A DNA stretch of 64,000 bases, from assembly GCA_964469555.1 (NCBI GenBank), contig CAYYAQ010000007.1, positions 11,247 through 75,246 of the forward strand, read 5' to 3'. The DNA comes from CAYYAQ01 sp964469555 (GTDB lineage Bacteria > Planctomycetota > UBA1135 > UBA2386). The notes beneath the pieces were generated by a model, which worked only from the letters and a program-made list of their open reading frames with translations, was not told the origin of the DNA and did not search any database. Below, one piece after another: positions 42,532-50,748 of the stretch; the first letter of the stretch is position 1, and each line of letters begins with the position of its first letter. The position numbers and the translations under genes were made by a program.

Positions 42532-44384
42532 GGACGTCGCCTCCGACGCCCGCCGAATACCGGAGGCGGGCTCGGGACTCGTCCCCAGACGGGCATGCCG
42601 CCGGACAGCTCGGCTTCGAGATCGGCGCGTCGTGTGCGAATGAAAGCGCGTACCCGGTCCATGGCTCTGGGGAGTCGGGATTGCCTCGACGACAGGTGCG
42701 GGGTGAGCATCTTCTCGATTCGCTCGGTTTCCGCGATCAGTGCCTTTTCGTCCCAGAGCTTGTCCAGCAAGCGCTCGAGTGTCTTCGCATATCGCTTCCG
42801 CCCGGAATCGAGTTGATACAGTTTGTGCGCGACCAGCCCCTTGGTTTTGACGGAGATGGGTGCGCGAGGGTCACGACCCAGGAGGCTGTACTTCACGAAG
42901 AGCGCGTCGGCGCCCCATGGCAGGAAGTGGAACTTCTTCGTCCGCGGGTTGAGGTAGACGAAGAAGTTGTTGGCGTTGGCGGAGTAACCATCCCAGAAAC
43001 CGAGAAGCCCTTCGACAGCCCAGAACGTGTAGAACGAGTCCAGGTCGACGAGCTTGCCGATGTCTTGTTCGTGATCGAAGTCGCGAGTCTCGAGTTCCGC
43101 GACGACCAGCATGTCGGAACTCGTAGCCGAGAAGTTGAGGCCGTGGATCGCGAGCAAGTTTTTGCCCTTGACCAGCTTGTCGCGATGCTCCGAGATCACA
43201 AACGACTGGGAGGTCGTCGCTTCGCGGTCGTCGTGGGAGGCGGTTGCCTTGGAATCCCATTTCGGTTCCGCCGGAGCGTTTGCCGAAGCGACTCGGTGGC
43301 CGTTCAGATAGGCGACGAAACCGTCGTCGTACTTCATCCGCAAGATGAGGTCGCCGAAGGAAGCGACCTTCCGAAGGTTGCTGACGTTGAACGGCAACCG
43401 GAGGTAGACGGATGTCGACTTGCCGTACATCGCAGACTGGAAGTCGAACTGCTTGCTGATGAGTGACTCAAACCCCTTGGTGTTCTCGTAGCCGGCTCCG
43501 TTGCGGCCTCGTTTCCACTTCGAGTCCTTGAACTTCGGCGCGGTCCATCGATCGTCGAACTGTCCGTTCGTTGGCACCCACGCGCGCCCGATGGCCTTCG
43601 AGCTGAGTATCGCCTTACCGTCGCGTCCCTTGAGCGCCACGATGAGTTGCTTGATCTTCTTTCGGCCCGGTGCGTCCGGGCCGAACTTCTTCTCGAAGCT
43701 GCCTTCCCAGTCCTCGAAGAAGTCGACCACCGTGCCTTCGTACAGGGTGCCTCTGGTGTTGGCGTATGCGCGTTCGATGAGCGGTCGGCGCGCGGCTTCG
43801 ACGTGTGAGTAGACGCCGAGGTTCTTGCCGTTGACCTGGACCTTGGCGTAGGCGCAGCGCGGGGCGGGGGATCCCGCGGCGTTGAAGATGGCGTATCCCA
43901 TGAACTGGCAGACGAGGCTCCCGTCCTGCTTGTTGTTGTTGAACGTCAGGTTGGTCAGCCCCTGGACGCCGCCCTTCTTGTTCACGTGGTTCAGTTTGAT
44001 CTTCAGCGAGGGATAGGTGGAGCTCTGCGAGCCGATGAAACCCTTCTTGCGGACCCCGACCTTCGGAAACACGACTCCGTCGATGCTCACCTTCGCGGTG
44101 ACGTACGTGTAAGGACCCTCGATGGGTTCGAACTGTCGTTTCGCGTTCAGCACGGTGAAGAGGTTCCGGGACTGGCGTCTGATGATGTCCCAGTCTTCCT
44201 CGTCGATGGTGATCCGCACATCTAGCACGCGGTCCCGCGGGAACAGATCGTCGCGGGTCATCTGTTTTGCGGTCTTCGGACGGTTGCCGTTGGCTCTCTG
44301 CGGATTCGACTGCCCGTTGATGAACTCTCCGCCGGGGCCCAGCAGGGCCAACGCCATTCCCCACGAAGCGAGATGCATGTTCAT
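42528..44384 (-). CDS. CotH-family protein with an inserted beta-sandwich
   Basis: A protein of 618 residues from ATG 44384, whose N-terminus is weakly hydrophobic (MNMHLASWGMALALLG); the frame is open to 44426. CotH segments are seen in VRITIDEEDWDIIRRQ (residue 55), KVGVRKKGFIGSQS, LKIKLNHV, LTNLTFNNNKQDG, ANNFFVYLNPRTKKFHFLPW and a GADALFVK metal-loop region. Between about residues 270 and 440 a beta-sandwich segment with galactose-binding-like character is inserted (FDDRWTAPKFKDSKWKRG, YLRLPFNVSNLRK, LLAIHGLNFSATSSDM). The C-terminal ends in a Pro/Arg-rich tail. The role is likely extracellular and unknown; no kinase activity is shown. Confidence 0.8.
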   Translation of the reverse strand: MNMHLASWGMALALLGPGGEFINGQSNPQRANGNRPKTAKQMTRDDLFPRDRVLDVRITIDEEDWDIIRRQSRNLFTVLNAKRQFEPIEGPYTYVTAKVSIDGVVFPKVGVRKKGFIGSQSSTYPSLKIKLNHVNKKGGVQGLTNLTFNNNKQDGSLVCQFMGYAIFNAAGSPAPRCAYAKVQVNGKNLGVYSHVEAARRPLIERAYANTRGTLYEGTVVDFFEDWEGSFEKKFGPDAPGRKKIKQLIVALKGRDGKAILSSKAIGRAWVPTNGQFDDRWTAPKFKDSKWKRGRNGAGYENTKGFESLISKQFDFQSAMYGKSTSVYLRLPFNVSNLRKVASFGDLILRMKYDDGFVAYLNGHRVASANAPAEPKWDSKATASHDDREATTSQSFVISEHRDKLVKGKNLLAIHGLNFSATSSDMLVVAELETRDFDHEQDIGKLVDLDSFYTFWAVEGLLGFWDGYSANANNFFVYLNPRTKKFHFLPWGADALFVKYSLLGRDPRAPISVKTKGLVAHKLYQLDSGRKRYAKTLERLLDKLWDEKALIAETERIEKMLTPHLSSRQSRLPRAMDRVRAFIRTRRADLEAELSGGMPVWGRVPSPPPVFGGRRRRRP

Positions 44385-44445
44385 GGTCCCATCGTAGACG
44401 ATTACCATCCGAGCCTGTTGCCCCAAAGGCGTCGCGGAATTCGAA

Positions 44446-44640
44446 CTAGTTCCCCAGTCTGAATCGTATGCCGGGGCTCATCGCGAAGTGTCCGGCGAAG
44501 TGTCCGTCGACGTCGATCACGAGGTACTGACAGTAGAAGTTGACGCCGGCGAACAGAGGGTTGCTCGGGATGGGCAGCCCAACCGATGCGACGCCATCGA
44601 CGTTGGTCTTGCGAGCCTCCCAGTGACGGGTTCACCGCCG
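44446..44640 (-). pseudogene. C-terminal remnant of a secreted protein
   Basis: The minus-strand frame ending with TAG at 44446-44448 reads NVDGVASVGLPIPSNPLFAG, then VNFYCQYLVIDV and ends SPGIRFRLGN. This closely follows the end of the beta-sandwich module found in many planctomycete exported proteins (strands, then a final GIR.RLG). It opens after a TGA, has no start, and no upstream part remains, since the plus-strand RsmE gene begins at 44734. Region 44641-44733 holds nothing else. Confidence 0.5.
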
Positions 44641-44733
44641 ACGGGACCGCACCTGCGTCATGCCATGAGGATTACCGGTCGAACTGAAGATTCGGCGGCG
44701 CTGCCGCCCGCTCCTGGAGCCTACGCTCCGATG

Positions 44734-45432
44734 ATGGCGCGACGCTACTTCGTACGGCCCCTGCCGCCCCCGGGCCCCGCGACATTGGGTCCGGGTCTCG
44801 GCCACCACCTGGGACGAGTCGTGCGCACCCGCAAGGGAGATCCCGTCGTGTTGTTCGATGGCGCGGGTAGCGAGATCGGTGCGATCGTCGTCGACGTCCT
44901 GGGTCGGGACGTGCTCGTCGAAGTCAGTGCCGAGGCTCCCCGTTCCGTGGGGCGTTCACCGAGGCTCGCGCTGGACGTCGCGTGTGCTTTGCCGAAGAGT
45001 CCACGCACGGATTGGTTGTTCGAGCACGGCACCGAGGTCGGGATTCGCAGCTTCCGGCCCATCTTGACCGCGCGGACGAACAGGCAGCTCGAGCGACACA
45101 AGCGGTGGGAGAAGATCCTGATCGTCGCGTGTGCGCAGTGCGATCGGTCGGTCCTGCCGACGATCGAGCCGACCGTCACTCTCGAGGAGTTGTGCGCATC
45201 GCCGCAGCCCGCAGAGCGCTACGTCGCGACATTCGGGGAGATCGAACTGGGGCCGGCGTCGTCGGAGACAGCCCTCCTGGTGGTCGGGCCCGAAGGTGGG
45301 TTGACCGCGGAGGAACTCGAGATGCTCGCCGCCGCGGACTACGCACCGAGAAACCTCGGTCCATTGACGCTTCGGACCGAGACGGCAGTGCTGGCCGGAG
45401 CGACCAGGTTGTTGCAGGGGCCGACAGGTTAG
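44734..45432 (+). CDS. rsmE: 16S rRNA (uracil1498-N3)-methyltransferase RsmE
   Basis: A 232-residue SPOUT-class methyltransferase that would modify U1498 of 16S rRNA using S-adenosylmethionine. The N-terminal PUA-like part begins RRYFVRP and has HHLGRVVRTRKGD. The catalytic knot has LLVVGPEGGLTAEELEML near 175, followed by LGPLTLRTETAVLAG at the C-terminus, the RsmE signatures. The ATG at 44734 follows another ATG at 44731; the earlier open frame to 44488 is not coding. Length fits the family (about 240). The stop overlaps the end of the convergent HEAT-VWA gene by four bases. Confidence 0.95.
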   Translation: MARRYFVRPLPPPGPATLGPGLGHHLGRVVRTRKGDPVVLFDGAGSEIGAIVVDVLGRDVLVEVSAEAPRSVGRSPRLALDVACALPKSPRTDWLFEHGTEVGIRSFRPILTARTNRQLERHKRWEKILIVACAQCDRSVLPTIEPTVTLEELCASPQPAERYVATFGEIELGPASSETALLVVGPEGGLTAEELEMLAAADYAPRNLGPLTLRTETAVLAGATRLLQGPTG

Positions 45433-47888
45433 AGGCGGCGCACGAAGGTCCCGCCGCTCTCCTTCGCCAGTCGCTGCATCAGGACGCTGTCCGTCCCGAT
45501 GGAGATCGTGTTGATGACGATCCGGCGTTTCATGTTCCACAGCTGCACTCCGTCGGCGAGGTCGTTCTCGTCCGTGATCTCGCCCGAGCTCGGCTGCCCG
45601 TCGGACAGGAGGTAGATCGTGTCGACCTTCTTGTCGGCGAACGCCTGCTTGAGCGCGTCGTGCACGTTGGTTCCTCCTCCGGGGCGGAACCTCTTCACGA
45701 ACTTCTGCGCCGCGAGCTTGTTCTCTCCACTCGCCGGTGTCAGCCCTACCTTCCAGGCTCGGCCCGTGCCGCTGAAGGGAATGAGGTTGAAGTAGAAGTC
45801 CGGCGCGCAGTTCTCGATCACGTACTTCAACGCGTTCTTCGCGGCTTGCAACCGCGTGATCTTCGCCGTCCCGACCTTGGCCGACATGCTCCCCGACGTG
45901 TCGATCAAGAAGCACACGGCCTTGCTGGTCAGCGGGATGCTGTAGTACGTCATCGACGCCCCTGCGCCGCGGGCGGTGTCGTTTTCGGCAGGCGTTGGTG
46001 GCAACTTGAAGTCCGCCCCGACGGAATCCCACCACTGCTTCCAGTGACCGGGTTTGCGGTACGTCATCAAGGTCAGCGAGTGCAGCGTGGTCATGGCCTC
46101 CACCTGGAGACGACCCTTTTCGGATGGCAACCTGGCGATGATGAGCGGGATGGAACTCAGGTCTCGCACCCGCCGACAGAAGTAGTAGACGACCGACCGG
46201 ACTTGCCAGGCGTCGCTGTTCATCATCGTGTGCGCCGTCGTGATGGCGGGGCGGTATCTGAGTTCGGCGAGCAGGTCGAGGGCGAGGAAACGGATCGCGC
46301 CGTCGTTCTCGCGCATGATCTTGAACACCTGCTTGGGCCAGCTCCCCTGGAGTTTCTGGAACTTGTGCAGCGACAGCATCGCCTGCAGTTGAACGTCCAC
46401 GTTGCTGTGGTCCAGCGAGTCCTTCAGGAACGGTATGACCCGTCTGTCCTTCCTCTTGACGAGGGCGCGTGTCGCGACGCCGAGGAGTTGGGGCGACTTG
46501 TCGCGGAGAGCGAGGATCAACAGCTTGCTCGTCTCTTTGGTTTCGATCGCGGCGAGCAGCAAGACGACCGTGATGCGTTCGTTTTCGTCTTCGCGCTTCA
46601 GACCATCCGTTCTCAGGAGCGAGAGCACGGGGTTCTTCTTGTTGGAGAGAAGCATGCGGACGTAGTTGGTGATGCTCCAGTCCGGTTCCGCGGAGAGTTC
46701 GAGAAACAGCGGGAGGAGCTCGCGGTCGAGAACCTTGCCCAGGGCGTAGACCACGCGTCCCTTGTCGCGCGTGTTCTTTCGGATGGCGGGGTCCTTCGCG
46801 AGCTTCAACGCGGCCTCGCGAGTTATCGAGTGGCCGGCGTTGGCGAGTTGCAGCAGCGCTTCGGCGCGAGTCCCGGGCGACTTGGCTTTGAGCGCCGCCA
46901 GTCGCGTGTCGGCCAGGACGCGCGAAGGTTTGTACCCGGACATCGCGCGCAGAGTGTCTTCCTGCGCATCGGCGGGTGCCGTTTCGAACGCGGCGATGAG
47001 GACGCGAAGAATGTCCGCGCTCTTCTCCGCGCTTCCGAGAGCGTAGACCGCGGCCCGGCGAACGGCTGAGTTCTTGGATCCGAGCCCTTGCACCAGGACT
47101 TCGACGCCGTCCTTGCTCTGCCCGGCCAACCCGTGCGCGATATCGTAGAGACTACTCGAATCCTTGGTGCTCGTGAATGCCTGCTTCAACGCGGCGAGGA
47201 TCTTGTCGCCGGAACAATCGTGCATCCTGCGAAACCCTTCGCCGCGTACCATCTTGTCGCTGTCGGTCGCTGCTTGCAGGCAGGTCCTGGCGAGCTGGGT
47301 CTTGTTCTTCAGGCCACGCAAGGCTTTGAGGATTTCGATCTTGGATGCGGACGATCCGCTGCCGAAGGCCTTGATGAGCGCGTCGACGACGGACTTGTTG
47401 TCGGTCAGGTTGGACAGCCCCTCGATCGCCGCGTCTTGCTCCAGTGGACGCTTCGAGCGGAGCGCTTTGAGTAGAACGGCCTGACCCTTCTTCCCATGAC
47501 TTTCCAGGCTCTGCGCGATCGTCGACAGCTCGCGCGAGTTGTCACGGGTGGCTAGCTCCTTCGCCAGCTTCTTGGTCACGCTGCCGTGGGCGTGGTATCT
47601 GAGATGTCGGTAGATCGCGATGCGTTCGGAAGAGGGCCGGTCTTTCTTCAGGAGATTGAGAAGGTACTGGCGACACTGCGAGTTCTTGAACCGCCCCATC
47701 GCGTTGATCGCCGTGACTCGTTCTCGCGAGGATCGGGCGTTTTCGAAACGCTTCTTGGCTTCAGTGAGTGTCTTGGCGGCGGAGCCCCGCTGGCTGGCGA
47801 CCTGGGTAGAAGAGAGACCGACGAAGAAAAGCGCTAGCACGCTGAGCACCAAGTGTCTGGTGATGCCTTGCGGTAGAGGGCCTCTCAT
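45429..47888 (-). CDS. Large exported HEAT-repeat plus VWA protein
   Basis: An 819-residue protein from ATG 47888, with a signal segment (HLVLSVLALFFVGLSSTQVASQ). Alternative ATG 47912 has a purine-rich stretch just before it. Residues 40-560 are HEAT-like repeats about 35 long (SSASKIEILKALRGL, SKNSAVRRAAVYALGSA, ALGKVLDRELLPLFLELSA, DVQLQAMLSLHKFQKL). WKQWWDSVG near 600 precedes a VWA domain with DTSGSM near 655 and GGTNVHD and LLSDGQPSSGE, so MIDAS is complete. It has the same architecture as the protein at 34887-36440 but nearly twice the repeat number. Probable surface or periplasmic assembly role. Confidence 0.85.
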   Translation of the reverse strand: MRGPLPQGITRHLVLSVLALFFVGLSSTQVASQRGSAAKTLTEAKKRFENARSSRERVTAINAMGRFKNSQCRQYLLNLLKKDRPSSERIAIYRHLRYHAHGSVTKKLAKELATRDNSRELSTIAQSLESHGKKGQAVLLKALRSKRPLEQDAAIEGLSNLTDNKSVVDALIKAFGSGSSASKIEILKALRGLKNKTQLARTCLQAATDSDKMVRGEGFRRMHDCSGDKILAALKQAFTSTKDSSSLYDIAHGLAGQSKDGVEVLVQGLGSKNSAVRRAAVYALGSAEKSADILRVLIAAFETAPADAQEDTLRAMSGYKPSRVLADTRLAALKAKSPGTRAEALLQLANAGHSITREAALKLAKDPAIRKNTRDKGRVVYALGKVLDRELLPLFLELSAEPDWSITNYVRMLLSNKKNPVLSLLRTDGLKREDENERITVVLLLAAIETKETSKLLILALRDKSPQLLGVATRALVKRKDRRVIPFLKDSLDHSNVDVQLQAMLSLHKFQKLQGSWPKQVFKIMRENDGAIRFLALDLLAELRYRPAITTAHTMMNSDAWQVRSVVYYFCRRVRDLSSIPLIIARLPSEKGRLQVEAMTTLHSLTLMTYRKPGHWKQWWDSVGADFKLPPTPAENDTARGAGASMTYYSIPLTSKAVCFLIDTSGSMSAKVGTAKITRLQAAKNALKYVIENCAPDFYFNLIPFSGTGRAWKVGLTPASGENKLAAQKFVKRFRPGGGTNVHDALKQAFADKKVDTIYLLSDGQPSSGEITDENDLADGVQLWNMKRRIVINTISIGTDSVLMQRLAKESGGTFVRRL

Positions 47889-47908
47889 CCCGACTACCGT
47901 AGACCGGA

Positions 47909-48217
47909 TCATCCTTCCTGGCCAGTGATGGAGGCGTCGCGCGTGGACCCGTGCCCGATTTCGCCCAAGCCGTCCTCCGCGAGACCGAAGCTCATCGTCA
48001 TCCCCGTTCCGCCGCCGCACGAGGCGATCGTCGCGTCGGGCAGGTCGATCATCGTGCGCAAGTAGTCGAGGATCAGTTCCTCGATCTCTGCGCGCTCGAC
48101 CGGGTCGAATTCCGTGCCGTATTCGTGAGAGTCACCGATCACCACTTCGCCGAGGCCGTTCTGCGCGGCGAGTACGTGGATGCCACCGCCAACGACGGCG
48201 ACGTCACGCCGATGCAT
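47909..48217 (-). pseudogene. Collapsed FAD-dependent oxidase of the phosphonate type
   Basis: Only 102 residues, in three recognisable patches: MHRRDVAVVGGGI (Rossmann start), then GLGEVVIGDSHEYG and ERAEIEELILDYLRTMID (middle and late part of the enzyme), then CGGGTGMTMSFGLAEDGLGEI (the FAD-binding C-terminus). In full-length members of this TIGR03364-type family of about 370 residues these are far apart, so two internal segments are missing with the frame kept. Its start overlaps the stop of the transporter by 14 bases, so it was part of that operon. The product cannot be a functional oxidase. Confidence 0.7.
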
Positions 48218-49505
48218 CGTCGACCTCATCTGTTCGCAATGGTGTTCGCTCGTGGTGGATCCAGTAGATCAGCGCGACGACGGCCGTGCCCCCACAGATG
48301 GCGGCCAGGATTCCGAAAGCGGCTGACCAACCCTGTTCTTCGGCGATCTTGCCGGTGAGGTAGATGCCGAGCATGCCGCCGAGATAGCCAGCGCTGTCGA
48401 CGAAGCCCGCGGTGGTCGCCGTTCCTTTCTTGCCGCCGAGGTCGAGCGCCATCACGCCGGAGAGGAATGAGTACGGCGCGATCAAGAAGAACGCGACGAG
48501 GCTGGTGAGGAGGAGCGAGAGACCCGGTTTGCCCTCGAGGTCTGCATACGCCAGGACGGCCAGGGTCGCGACGAGGAGCACGAGAGCTGGAAAGATGATC
48601 CGACCGTGCCGGCCCTTCAGTCGATCCGAGAATCGTCCTGCGAGGAACGCGGCAGCGGCGCCGACCAGCGGGAACAGCAGGCTGCCGAGCGCAGCATTCT
48701 TGATGTCGACCCCGCTGACCTCGTGGAGGAACGTGGGGTTCCAGAGATTGAAGGTCTCGCGCACGTACGTCAGCCCGAAGTTGATCCCGCAGATGAGCCA
48801 GAAGGTCGGGTTCCGGAGCAGCGGCGCGAGCAGCGGCCACACCCCCTCGGGCCGCGACTGTTCACCAGAAGTGCCGAACACGTTCGCCTGGTTCACCGGT
48901 GGTTCCTCGAGACCGACCTCCCTCGGACTCGATTTGAGCGTGAACATGCTGAACAACGCGATCGCCATGAATGTCACTGCGGAGACCATGAAGACGCCGC
49001 GCCAACCGAATCCGATGCCGATGAAGGCGCCGAGGTACGCCCGCGCGACCGCGTCCCCGATCAAGTAGCTCATCGACAGGATGCCGAGCGTGGTCGCGTG
49101 ACGGTGCACCGGGAACCAGCGCGCCGCGATCTTGACGAGCGAGACCCAGCCCATCGATTGGAAGTAGCGGTTGATCGCCCAGACCACGGTCCACGCGAGG
49201 ATGCCGCTCATTACGCCGAACGCGACGGTGCAGCAGACCGAGGCCAGCATTCCGAGGACGAACATCATCCGCCCGCCGAAGAAGTCGCTGATCACGCCGT
49301 TGGTGACTTTGCCGATGGCGTAGAGGAACACGCCGATGGCCGCGATGGTGCCGGTGTCCTCCTTTGTCAGGTTGAACTCGTCGTGGATCAGTGGGAGTGC
49401 GACCGAAAGGTTGGATCGGCAGACGTAGTATCCGCCGTAGCCGATGAACAACGTCATCAGTGTGCGGCGTTGCCAGCGTTTCATGTCGGGAGACATGTCT
49501 TGCAT
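48204..49505 (-). CDS. OPA-family MFS transporter, likely phosphonate or organophosphate uptake
   Basis: A 433-residue inner-membrane protein with about twelve hydrophobic helices. GYGGYYVCRSNLSVALP at the N-terminus and the SDFFGG loop after helix 2, together with RWFPVHRHATTLG, are typical of the organophosphate:phosphate antiporter branch (GlpT/UhpT). The GRFSDRLKGRHGR loop matches the second-half signature. It is divergent from phnW, with 89 bases between, and is followed by the truncated FAD oxidase, so uptake of 2-aminoethylphosphonate or a related compound is inferred. Start could also be ATG 49493 (MSPDMKRW). Confidence 0.82.
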   Translation of the reverse strand: MQDMSPDMKRWQRRTLMTLFIGYGGYYVCRSNLSVALPLIHDEFNLTKEDTGTIAAIGVFLYAIGKVTNGVISDFFGGRMMFVLGMLASVCCTVAFGVMSGILAWTVVWAINRYFQSMGWVSLVKIAARWFPVHRHATTLGILSMSYLIGDAVARAYLGAFIGIGFGWRGVFMVSAVTFMAIALFSMFTLKSSPREVGLEEPPVNQANVFGTSGEQSRPEGVWPLLAPLLRNPTFWLICGINFGLTYVRETFNLWNPTFLHEVSGVDIKNAALGSLLFPLVGAAAAFLAGRFSDRLKGRHGRIIFPALVLLVATLAVLAYADLEGKPGLSLLLTSLVAFFLIAPYSFLSGVMALDLGGKKGTATTAGFVDSAGYLGGMLGIYLTGKIAEEQGWSAAFGILAAICGGTAVVALIYWIHHERTPLRTDEVDDASA

Positions 49506-49594
49506 TTCAATTCAAACGGATCCGGGAGCAAGCGCTGGATGGGTTAGTGTGCTCCGTCCGCACTTGGTTGCATCTCCCACCCTAGCGCAACGGC

Positions 49595-50716
49595 ATGGAT
49601 GACGACATTCCCTATCTTTTGTTGACTCCGGGTCCACTGACTACGTCACGCACCGTTCGCGAAGCGATGTTGCACGACTACTCGACGTGGGACGCAGACT
49701 ACAACAACAGAGTGCAGTCCGTGCGTCGGCAAATCGTGCGGTTGGCGACCGATTCGGACGACTACACGTGCGGGTTGATGCAAGGAAGCGGGACTTTTGC
49801 CGTCGAGTCGACGATCGGATCGGTCGTGCCCGCGGCTGGCAAACTGCTCATCGTGGACAACGGCGCGTACGGTCGGCGCATGGTGGAGATCGCGCGGCGG
49901 TTGCGCATCGAGCACGTCGTGTTGGCTCACGCGGAGACTGAACCAGCGGATGTCGATCGCGTGCGAGCTGCGTTCGAGGCGGACCAGGGCATCACGCATC
50001 TCGCGATGGTGCACTGCGAGACGACGACGGGCATGCTGAATCCAGCGACCGAAGTGGGGGAGGTGGTCGCGGAGTTCGGCGCACACTACATCCTGGACGC
50101 GATGTCTTCCTTCGCAGGGATTCCGATATCGATGGAAGACGTTGGCGTCCACTACTTGATCTCGTCTGCGAACAAGTGCATCCAGGGCGTGCCGGGGTTC
50201 GGGTTCGTCGTCGCGCGGCGGTCGGACCTCGAGCAATGCGAAGGTCGCGCGCGGTCGTTGAGTCTCGATCTCTTTGATCAATGGCGACAGATGGAGGCCG
50301 GTGGCGGCAAGTGGCGCTTCACGTCGCCGACCCATGTGCTGCTGGCATTCGAGCAGGCGCTCGTCGAGTTGGCGGAAGAAGGTGGTATCCCCGCGCGGTT
50401 CGGGCGCTACAAGGAGAACCACCGCGTGTTGGTCGCGGGGATGCGCGGTCTCGGATTTCGGACGCTGTTGCGGGACGAACACCAGGCTCCGATCATCACC
50501 TCGTTCCTGTTCCCCGGTGATGATGTGGTCGGCGCTCCTGAGTTCGAGTTCTTCCAGTTCTACGCCGAGCTGAAAGCCCGGCGCTTCGTGATCTATCCCG
50601 GCAAGGTTACGGACGCCGAGACGTTTCGCATCGGCAACATCGGCCACGTGTTCCCCGATGACATGGCGGAGTTGACGAACATCATCGGCGAAGTCATGGG
50701 TGGTTCCTTGCGCTAG
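49595..50716 (+). CDS. phnW: 2-aminoethylphosphonate:pyruvate transaminase
   Basis: A 373-residue PLP-dependent class V aminotransferase. The N-terminal LLLTPGPLTTSRTVREAML and the early WDADYNNRVQSVR are PhnW hallmarks. The PLP lysine is K194 in SSANKCIQGVPGFGFV, with D168 in ILDAMSSFAG and an RRSD stretch. It would convert 2-aminoethylphosphonate and pyruvate to phosphonoacetaldehyde and alanine. The downstream hydrolase phnX is not in the window. The product of the oxidase remnant nearby would have provided an alternative amine route. A clear cytoplasmic protein with normal length. Confidence 0.92.
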   Translation: MDDDIPYLLLTPGPLTTSRTVREAMLHDYSTWDADYNNRVQSVRRQIVRLATDSDDYTCGLMQGSGTFAVESTIGSVVPAAGKLLIVDNGAYGRRMVEIARRLRIEHVVLAHAETEPADVDRVRAAFEADQGITHLAMVHCETTTGMLNPATEVGEVVAEFGAHYILDAMSSFAGIPISMEDVGVHYLISSANKCIQGVPGFGFVVARRSDLEQCEGRARSLSLDLFDQWRQMEAGGGKWRFTSPTHVLLAFEQALVELAEEGGIPARFGRYKENHRVLVAGMRGLGFRTLLRDEHQAPIITSFLFPGDDVVGAPEFEFFQFYAELKARRFVIYPGKVTDAETFRIGNIGHVFPDDMAELTNIIGEVMGGSLR

Positions 50717-50748
50717 CGGTTCGGACTGGCCCAGACTAGAGTTCCGTG

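Noticed and set aside
44982..47069. A 695-residue plus-strand open frame
   Set aside because: Antisense to the HEAT-VWA gene and overlapping RsmE; the sense strands carry clear domains.
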